A stretch of DNA of 64,000 nucleotides from SLST01 sp964458555 (GTDB lineage Bacteria > Spirochaetota > Spirochaetia > DSM-27196 > SLST01), in assembly GCA_964458555.1 (NCBI GenBank), contig CAYWJH010000004.1, positions 1-64,000 of the forward strand, given 5' to 3'. Below are positions 58,609 to 64,000 of this stretch, piece by piece (position 1 is the first letter of the stretch; every line of letters starts with the position of its first letter). The translations under genes were made by a program, and so were the position numbers. The notes beneath the pieces were generated by a model. That model saw only the letters and a list, made by a program, of their open reading frames with translations. It made no database searches and was not told where the DNA came from.

Positions 58609-58633
58609 GCTCGGCGGGCCCTGCTCGCCGAGC
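58609..58633. terminator. Hairpin between convergent SPFH and marC genes
   Basis: GCTCGGCG (58609-58616) pairs exactly with CGCCGAGC (58626-58633) across a 9-nt loop. There is no T tract on either side, but it lies just 6 nt after one stop and 2 nt from the other gene's stop, so a bidirectional terminator is plausible. Confidence 0.5.
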
Positions 58634-58635
58634 GG

Positions 58636-59241
58636 TCACTGCACGAGATAACTTTCGATCCCGCGCAGCAGCATCTCCACGGCGAGCGTGGTGAGAATCA
58701 TGCCCATCAGGCGCTCGAGCGCCTTGATCACCCGGCGCCCAAGGTACTTCCGGAGCACTTCCGCCGACAGCAGGATGATCGCGCTTGCGAACCACGCGAT
58801 GAGCAGCGCGACGAGCCAGCTCACGAGCCGATCCGGATACTGGGTCGCGAAGAGGATGACCATCGCCATCGCCGACGGACCCGCGACGAGGGGTACGGCG
58901 AGCGGAACGAGGAGCGGCTCCTGACCCGGAATCGCATCGGCGCGCGCGCCGCTTTCGGTGCTGGACTCCGGTCTGGGGAAGATCATGCGCAGCGCGATGA
59001 GGAAGAGCACGACCCCGCCGCCGATGCTCAACGCGGGCTCGCCGATGTGGAGCCCGGTGAGGATGTACTTCCCGAAGAAGAGAAAGACGAGCAGGATCGC
59101 GAGCGCGATGACCATCTCGCGGACGATGATGCGCAACCTCCGGCGCGGCTCGATCTCCTCGAGCAGCGAGAGGAAGACGGGGATGTTCCCCAGCGGATCC
59201 ATGACGAGAAAGAGCGTGATCGCGGCGCTGGTGATGGTCAT
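58636..59241 (-). CDS. MarC family integral membrane protein
   Basis: 201 residues, six membrane helices. MTITSAAITLFLVMDPLGNI then PVFLSLLEE is the MarC N-terminus (DPxGNxPxF), with LSIGGGVVLFLIALRMIF and PLAVPLVAGPSAMAMVILFA (PLAxPLxAGPGAI-like). The function of the family is unknown despite the name (not multiple antibiotic resistance). Last of the nagZ-DMT-marC operon; the ATG overlaps the previous stop. Confidence 0.9.
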   Translation of the reverse strand: MTITSAAITLFLVMDPLGNIPVFLSLLEEIEPRRRLRIIVREMVIALAILLVFLFFGKYILTGLHIGEPALSIGGGVVLFLIALRMIFPRPESSTESGARADAIPGQEPLLVPLAVPLVAGPSAMAMVILFATQYPDRLVSWLVALLIAWFASAIILLSAEVLRKYLGRRVIKALERLMGMILTTLAVEMLLRGIESYLVQ

Positions 59242-60200
59242 GAATCCTCCCCGGGCTGCTCGTGTGGTTCGTGTCTGCGATCGTGCACGCGCTCCACGGT
59301 GCGTTCGATCGCGTGCGCGACGGCCCTGCCGTCGGCGCCGGGTGGCGTCTGCTCGATACGTCGCCCCATCTGGGTGAGCGCTATTCCGCCGAAGATGACC
59401 GCGATGCCGGCGACGACAAGCGGAGTCGGCCCGTAGCCGGGAAGCGCGACGAATTGCACCACGACGGGCACGAGCACGTAGACCGCCGTCTGGAACGGCA
59501 CCATCGTACTCGCATCGGCCTTCCGGAGAAACGCGTACTGCGCGGTGAGAAACGCGGCGGTACCGAGCACGAAGCTCGCGACGAAGGGGATCCAGCCCCA
59601 CGCCACACCCGGCAGAAAGCCCGGCCTGCCGCCTGCCCACTGACCGAGCGCCTTCAGGATCGGGTCAAGGCTCGCCATGCCCCCGGACAGCGCGCCGAAC
59701 GCCGCGGCGAACAGAAAGCGCCTGCCGGTACGGACGACGAAGAGCGCGAAGAGCCCGGCGACGACGATGTAGCCCCCGGTGAGCCAACCCACGAGCGCGC
59801 CGTCGAAGCGCCAGACGTCGACCCCGCCGTGCGACACCGCGTGGAGCGCGAAGAGCGCGGTCCCTGCGACGATCAGACCGGCGCCGCCGTAGTTCACCGG
59901 AGCGACCGGTTCGCCGAGGACGTAGTGCGAATACAGCAGCAGCACGACGAGACCGAGTCCGAAGACGCCGGTCGCGTACGCCGGGGGGGCGAAGCGGTTC
60001 GCGAGGATGAGCCAGATCGGCGTCATGTTGTTGAGGACCACGCCGCCAATGTAGATGAACGCCTTGCCGCCCGAGCGCTCAGACCGCGGGAGCTTCCACC
60101 AGCGAAGCGTCTCGATCCCCTGTCGCTGCATTCCCTTCGAAAGGTGAAGCGTCGATGTATTGACGAAGCCGAAGAGCATCCCGAGCAGCGGAGACATCAT
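59238..60200 (-). CDS. DMT-superfamily (EamA-like) transporter
   Basis: 320 residues from ATG 60200, about ten membrane helices, followed by a 35-residue charged His/Arg/Glu cytoplasmic tail. SPLLGMLFGFVNTSTLHLSK starts the protein, LLYSHYVLGEPVAPVNYGGA ends one repeat and AYLLP-like MVPFQTAVYVLVPVVVQFVA lies in the second. The sequence is far from the two classical EamA genes at 48.6-50.4 kb. It is sandwiched between NagZ and MarC with overlapping starts and stops on both sides, so it may handle a cell-wall sugar product; that is inference. Confidence 0.7.
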   Translation of the reverse strand: MMSPLLGMLFGFVNTSTLHLSKGMQRQGIETLRWWKLPRSERSGGKAFIYIGGVVLNNMTPIWLILANRFAPPAYATGVFGLGLVVLLLYSHYVLGEPVAPVNYGGAGLIVAGTALFALHAVSHGGVDVWRFDGALVGWLTGGYIVVAGLFALFVVRTGRRFLFAAAFGALSGGMASLDPILKALGQWAGGRPGFLPGVAWGWIPFVASFVLGTAAFLTAQYAFLRKADASTMVPFQTAVYVLVPVVVQFVALPGYGPTPLVVAGIAVIFGGIALTQMGRRIEQTPPGADGRAVAHAIERTVERVHDRRHEPHEQPGEDS

Positions 60201-61513
60201 CGCACCCCTGCATCGATCAGGCCGTAGCTCCGCTTGAGCGCGAGCACGCGCCGCACGCCTCGGTTCACGTCGTCTTCGGTGAGCTCGCCCGCCTCGATGA
60301 GCTCCTCGACCATGCGCACGACCGTGACGACGTCGTAATCGCGGTAGAGCAGGATGAGGTCCACGTCGAAGGTGAACAGCCGCACGAGCGTGTCGGGAAG
60401 CGAGTAGTGGTCCGCGATCGCGCCCATCTCCAGGCCGTCGCTGACGACGACGCCCTCGAACCCGAGCTCGCGCCGCAGCACGTCGTGCAGGAAGACCCGC
60501 GAGAGGGTGACGGGGTAGAAGGGGTCGATTCGTTCGAAGAGAAGGTGGCCCGTCATGATCGCCGGCACCTCCGCGTTGATCGCCTCGCGGAACGGCAGCA
60601 GATCCGCGGCGAAGAGCTCGTCCCTCGTCACGTCGAGCACGGGAAGCTCGTGGTGCGTGTCGATGGTCGTCAGCCCGTGTCCGGGGAAGTGCTTCGCGGT
60701 GGCGATCACGCCTGCGGCACGGCTCGCTTCCAGGTACGGCCGCACGAATCCGGCGACCGTCCGCGCGTCCGGGCCGAAACTGCGGTCGCCGATAATCGAG
60801 TCGTTCGCCACCCCGTAGACGTCGAGAACGGGTGCGAAGTTCATGTTGATGCCGAGGTCGGCGAGCTGACGCGCGGTCACGTAGGCGGTCGAGCGTACGA
60901 GCGAAGGATCCCCGAACCGGCCGATCGACGCGGCCGACGGCAGCCGGACGAACTCGGGAAACCGGAACGTCACCACCCGACCGCCCTCCTGATCGGCGGC
61001 GAGCAACAGCGAGATTCCCGGCGTCACGTGCGAGGCGACGAACTGCAGCGAATCGGTGAGGGCCCGCACGTCGTCTGCGGTGCGAAAGTTCCACGGATAG
61101 ATGATGAAGCCGGCCGGCGCGACGTCGACGATAGCCCGTCCCGTACCGTCGGTGACGCGATCACCCTGAACGCGGGCGATGAATCGCTGCCCGATGCGCT
61201 GGCGCAGCGTCAACGAATCGAGCAGCGCTTCGATCTCGGGGTCGCTCTTCGGGCGTGGGGGGACGGTCGCAGCGATCGCGCCGATGCGTCCGGCGTAGCG
61301 CGGATCGTCGAGCAGGCGGGGATAGCGAGGGCTGCGCTCCGGCTTCTCGTCGATCCGCGGCAGCGGCGCTGTGACCGCCGGGTGCGTCTCCTCGCGAGGA
61401 GCGCCCTCGTCGACGGCGGTAGAATCGGACTCGGTGACGCAGCCGACGAAGACCACGATCGCGGCGAGCGAGAGGAGCGTGCGCACGTGGGAGAGGGAGC
61501 ATAGTCTCGCCAT
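60197..61513 (-). CDS. nagZ: Beta-N-acetylglucosaminidase NagZ-like (GH3), lipoprotein
   Basis: 438 residues. The N-terminal signal has a lipobox (AAIVVFVGC), so unlike cytoplasmic NagZ it is lipid-anchored outside. GH3 catalytic domain about 90-430: LLLAADQEGGRVVTFRFPEF, INMNFAPVLDV, ATAKHFPGHGLTTIDTHHEL (the KHFPGHGxxxxDxH His/Asp acid-base loop typical of NagZ) and nucleophile Asp in GVVVSDGLEMGAI. It removes GlcNAc from peptidoglycan fragments. First gene of the operon with the DMT transporter and marC. Confidence 0.88.
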   Translation of the reverse strand: MARLCSLSHVRTLLSLAAIVVFVGCVTESDSTAVDEGAPREETHPAVTAPLPRIDEKPERSPRYPRLLDDPRYAGRIGAIAATVPPRPKSDPEIEALLDSLTLRQRIGQRFIARVQGDRVTDGTGRAIVDVAPAGFIIYPWNFRTADDVRALTDSLQFVASHVTPGISLLLAADQEGGRVVTFRFPEFVRLPSAASIGRFGDPSLVRSTAYVTARQLADLGINMNFAPVLDVYGVANDSIIGDRSFGPDARTVAGFVRPYLEASRAAGVIATAKHFPGHGLTTIDTHHELPVLDVTRDELFAADLLPFREAINAEVPAIMTGHLLFERIDPFYPVTLSRVFLHDVLRRELGFEGVVVSDGLEMGAIADHYSLPDTLVRLFTFDVDLILLYRDYDVVTVVRMVEELIEAGELTEDDVNRGVRRVLALKRSYGLIDAGVR

Positions 61514-61606
61514 GGCAGTTCATCGTAGCCCCCGGCAGGGGCGTTGGCAAGGCTGAGGCGGCTGACAAACCGGCGCCACCGCAGGGCGCGCCGTGCCGGC
61601 CGTCCG

Positions 61607-62884
61607 TTACGGCCGCACGCGCTTGCGGTCGCGCGGGAAGAGGCTCGCCTCCTTCACGTTTGCGAGCCCGAGGATCTGCTGCGTCAGCCGTTCGAGACCG
61701 ATCGCAAAGCCGCCGTGCGGAGGGCAGCCGTACCTGAAGATCGTGCAGTAATCGCCGAGCCCCTCTTCGGTCAGGCCGAAGCGAGGAAGCGTTTCGAGCA
61801 GCATCGCGTAGTCGTGGATGCGTTGTCCGCCGGTGGTGATCTCGAGCCCGCGGAAGAGCAGGTCGAAGCTCTTCGTCTTCTGGCCGTCGGGGTAGGTGTA
61901 GAAGGGGCGCTTCTTCCGGGGAAACGCCGATACGAACACGGCGGGCACGCCGGCGGTCTCCCCGGCCCAGGCGCAGAGCTCGCGTTCGCCCTCCGGGTTG
62001 ATCTCGAAGACCTTCTTGCCGCCGCGCTCGGAGATGATCTGCTTCGCCTCGTCGTGGTCGATCCGCGGAATCGCGGCTATGTGCTCGGGCGTGGGCACGC
62101 TCGCGCCGAAGGCGTCGAGGTCGGCCGCGTTCCGTTCTGCGACGCGCGCGAAGATGTGCGAGAGCAGGCCCGCCTCGAGGTCCATGAGGTCCTCGTGCCC
62201 GCCGATGAACCCCATCTCCACGTCGAGCGAGACGTACTCGTTGAGGTGGCGCGGGGTGTCGTGCTTCTCCGCGCGGTACGCCGCGCCGATCTCGAAGACG
62301 CGCTCCATGCCGCTCGCGACCATCGCCTGCTTGTAGAACTGCGGCGACTGCGCGAGGTAGACGCGGTCGCCGAAGTAGTCGACGGTAAACAGACCGGTCC
62401 CGCCCTCGGTGCCGGAGCCGATGAGCTTGCTCGACTTGATCTCGGTGAAGTCGTTGGACCGCAGGTAGTCGGCAAACGCGTCGACGATCGTCGCCTGCAC
62501 GCGGAAGATCGAGCGGACCTTCGGCATGCGGAGGCTGAGGATGCGGTGATCGAGGAGCGCCTCGATGCCGAGCGAGTCGGGGTCGCCGTTGACCGAAATG
62601 GGCAGGTCGGCCGCGGCCGGCCCGAGCACCTCCGTCTGCGCGGCGTGCAGCTCGTAGCCGCCGGGGGCCTTCTCGTTCGCCTGGACGGTCCCGGTCACCG
62701 TGACGACGCTCTCTACGCTCACGGGCGCCTTCCCCTCGTAGACGACCTGGCCCAGACCGCTGCGGTCGCGGACGAGGACAAAGGACACCGCGCCCAGCTC
62801 GCGGATCCGGTGGACCCAGCCGGCGAGCGTGACGTCCTCGCCGACGTGGTCGGCGAGCTCGCGGGAGAGAACTCGATTCATCAT
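61607..62884 (-). CDS. aspS: Archaeal-type aspartyl-tRNA synthetase, predicted non-discriminating
   Basis: 425 residues, the archaeal/eukaryal length; the bacterial GAD insertion (total about 590) is absent. OB-fold anticodon domain about 1-105. Motif 2 FEIGAAYRAEKHDTPRHLNE and motif 3 FRYGCPPHGGFAIGLERLTQ are class II, and FDLLFRGLEITTGGQR fits the archaeal type. In the anticodon domain His25 (GWVHRIRELG) and Pro74 (EKAPGGYEL) match the His/Pro pair of non-discriminating AspRS enzymes such as Deinococcus AspRS2, so it should make both Asp-tRNA(Asp) and Asp-tRNA(Asn). The start overlaps the stop of the amidotransferase-like gene (ATGA), linking both steps. A longer upstream reading was discarded. 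Confidence 0.9.
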   Translation of the reverse strand: MMNRVLSRELADHVGEDVTLAGWVHRIRELGAVSFVLVRDRSGLGQVVYEGKAPVSVESVVTVTGTVQANEKAPGGYELHAAQTEVLGPAAADLPISVNGDPDSLGIEALLDHRILSLRMPKVRSIFRVQATIVDAFADYLRSNDFTEIKSSKLIGSGTEGGTGLFTVDYFGDRVYLAQSPQFYKQAMVASGMERVFEIGAAYRAEKHDTPRHLNEYVSLDVEMGFIGGHEDLMDLEAGLLSHIFARVAERNAADLDAFGASVPTPEHIAAIPRIDHDEAKQIISERGGKKVFEINPEGERELCAWAGETAGVPAVFVSAFPRKKRPFYTYPDGQKTKSFDLLFRGLEITTGGQRIHDYAMLLETLPRFGLTEEGLGDYCTIFRYGCPPHGGFAIGLERLTQQILGLANVKEASLFPRDRKRVRP

Positions 62885-64000
62885 TGGGCGTGCTCCATCT
62901 TCGCGGCGATCGACTCGGCGTCCCACTCCTCGCTCGTGAGCAGGACCGCGAGCAGGCGAGTGTAGACGCTCTCGGTCGTCAGCGTTCCCATGGGGATCGC
63001 GCCGCCGCGCCAGAGGTCGTGGCTCGTGAGATACGTGGAGAAGTCGACGTTGCCCTCCTGCTGCGAGGTGCAGAAGAAACCCACCCCGCGCTCGTGCCCG
63101 TACTCGAGCGCGTCGCGCAACGAGAAGGGGCTCTCGCGCAGGTTGGCCGTGCCGGTGTCGTAGAGCTCGAGGACGAAGTAACGCACGCCCGCGTCGATGA
63201 GCGCGATGAGCGTGCTCGCCTGCATGCCGGGAAAGGCCTTCGCGACGAAACTCTGCCTCACCGCGTCTTCGAGCCGCTGTGCGATTTCGTCCAGCCCGGC
63301 TTCGACGTTCCCGGGGAGCGCGAGCGCGTACCGGTCGCCGCCGCTCGAGTTCCACGTCCGGAAGGCAGGCGCGTCGCTCGTGCCCGGCACGCGCTCGAAC
63401 TTGAGGTTCACCCCCGGAAGCCGCTCGCCGCCGAAGACGACCGAGACGCCCGGCGAGCCGCCGACCGCGATGCGCACCGCCTCCTTGAACGAGCCGACGC
63501 TCTCTTTGCTCTCGCCGGTGGTCGAGCTCGCGACGAGGACGATGGGGATCGAGCGGTCGCCGAAGAGCCAGTGGAGGAGCCCCGCGGTGTAGGCGAGCGT
63601 GTCCGTACCGGTCGCGATCACGACACCGGAAGCCTCGCCGGAGTCGACGTGCGCGGCGGTCGCGTGGATGAGCGCGGCCCAGTCCCGCGGGGTGATCTCC
63701 TCGCTCAGGAAGCCGCCCAGCTCGAGCTCGTCGTAGCGGAGCTCGTTGGGGAGCGTGGGGTCGTCGCGCACCGCGGCGATGAGCGGCTCGAGGCTCCCCG
63801 GCACGACCACCCCGTCGTCGCGCGTGCGCCCGGAGATCGCGCCGCCGAAGCTGAAGACCGGAATGAAGGTGACGCTCAGGTGTTCGGAGAGGACCGATTG
63901 GACCAGCTTCGGGTCGGCGCGCCCGCTCGTCGCGCGCATGACCTGGCCCACGAGGTAGCCGTGCGGCTTGCTGTCGCCGGCGCGGATCTGCGCGACCGCG
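62881..64000 (-). CDS. GatB/GatE tail fused to an asparaginase (GatD)-like domain, 5' end outside window
   Basis: 372 residues visible. Visible residues 1-41 read QIRAGDSKPHGYLVGQVM then RATSGRADPKLVQSVL, the YqeY-like tRNA-binding tail of GatB/GatE. Without a break an L-asparaginase-like domain follows: FSFGGAISG (50-57), FLSEEITPRDWAAL, GVVIATGTDTLAYTA (125-139), GVNLKFERVPGTSDAPAF. The second Thr-Asp pair (132-133) and the Lys (200) are kept. The first catalytic Thr (GGTIxS) is Ala54 (GCG, 63838-63840), and the GAQRxSDRPSSD loop of GatD is replaced. In archaea GatD and GatE are separate chains that amidate Glu-tRNA(Gln). It is coupled to an AspRS gene. The tRNA-dependent role is inferred. 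Confidence 0.8.
   Translation of the reverse strand, partial: AVAQIRAGDSKPHGYLVGQVMRATSGRADPKLVQSVLSEHLSVTFIPVFSFGGAISGRTRDDGVVVPGSLEPLIAAVRDDPTLPNELRYDELELGGFLSEEITPRDWAALIHATAAHVDSGEASGVVIATGTDTLAYTAGLLHWLFGDRSIPIVLVASSTTGESKESVGSFKEAVRIAVGGSPGVSVVFGGERLPGVNLKFERVPGTSDAPAFRTWNSSGGDRYALALPGNVEAGLDEIAQRLEDAVRQSFVAKAFPGMQASTLIALIDAGVRYFVLELYDTGTANLRESPFSLRDALEYGHERGVGFFCTSQQEGNVDFSTYLTSHDLWRGGAIPMGTLTTESVYTRLLAVLLTSEEWDAESIAAKMEHAQ

Noticed and set aside
61598..61614. GGCCGT/ACGGCC hairpin at the end of aspS as a terminator
   Set aside because: Only 6 bp, overlaps the stop codon and lacks a T tract; such stems are common by chance at this GC content.
62885..63355. In-frame upstream extension of aspS to 582 codons
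   Set aside because: The extra part is an off-frame reading of the asparaginase-like domain; AspRS homology begins at the overlapping ATG and the total then fits the archaeal family.

Overview
This is 64 kb of a GC-rich (roughly two thirds G+C) bacterial chromosome. It is densely coded, with many 4-nt stop/start overlaps (ATGA), and no rRNA, tRNA, CRISPR array or insertion sequence was seen. It comes from a draft assembly: a 100-N gap at 5451-5550 is flanked on both sides by the same 55 bp, so the gap is probably artificial. Many lipoboxes, a periplasmic-adaptor ABC system and outer-envelope style lipoproteins suggest a diderm. A coiled-coil repeat protein with a C-terminal membrane anchor and several c-di-GMP proteins would fit a free-living spirochaete, but this is only a tentative placement.

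Layout. 1-4.8 kb: end of an rmlA gene, a membrane PilZ protein, a TetR-MATE efflux pair divergent from a THEP1-type NTPase, and a GH16-like secreted protein. 4.8-7.9 kb: MocA-like nucleotidyltransferase, PAS-GGDEF cyclase, CheY-like regulator and a small winged-helix protein. 7.9-15.6 kb: a five-gene MacAB/Lol-like export operon (DUF4139 protein, lipoprotein adaptor, double FtsX permease, two ATPases, one carrying an AbrB-like tail). 15.7-19.5 kb: oxidoreductase, sugar isomerase and chemoreceptor operon. 19.6-22.8 kb: two more c-di-GMP enzymes. 22.8-30.1 kb: a broken histidine kinase, RNase R, a MutS-like ATPase, thioredoxin reductase and FtsH. 30.2-33.6 kb: DUF212 protein, rhomboid, acetylxylan esterase family enzyme and RlmE.

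33.6-39.1 kb holds what looks like a flavin-based extracellular electron transfer (EET) locus of the Listeria type: polyprenyl synthase, NDH-2 with a fused membrane domain, ApbE flavin transferase, a duplicated FMN-binding lipoprotein and a NusG-II (EetA-like) protein. 39.1-45 kb: NYN-LOTUS protein, a VTE5/VTE6-like prenol kinase pair, membrane GGDEF protein, ThyX and an M23 peptidase. 45-48.5 kb: repeat coiled-coil protein, an AT-richer HEPN-MNT module and a FecR/lipoprotein operon. 48.6-56.1 kb: two EamA transporters, a ROK kinase-PPX-PPK polyphosphate operon and a NadR-like protein lacking the kinase P-loop. 56.2-58.6 kb: NfeD plus two stomatin-family proteins. 58.6-61.5 kb: NagZ, a second type of DMT transporter and MarC.

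61.6-64 kb is the most unusual part: an archaeal-type, predicted non-discriminating AspRS translationally coupled to a gene in which the tRNA-binding tail of GatB/GatE is fused to an asparaginase-like (GatD-like) domain whose first catalytic Thr is Ala. Across the window several genes have a -10 box of the form TANNNT exactly six bases before the start codon, suggesting leaderless transcription.
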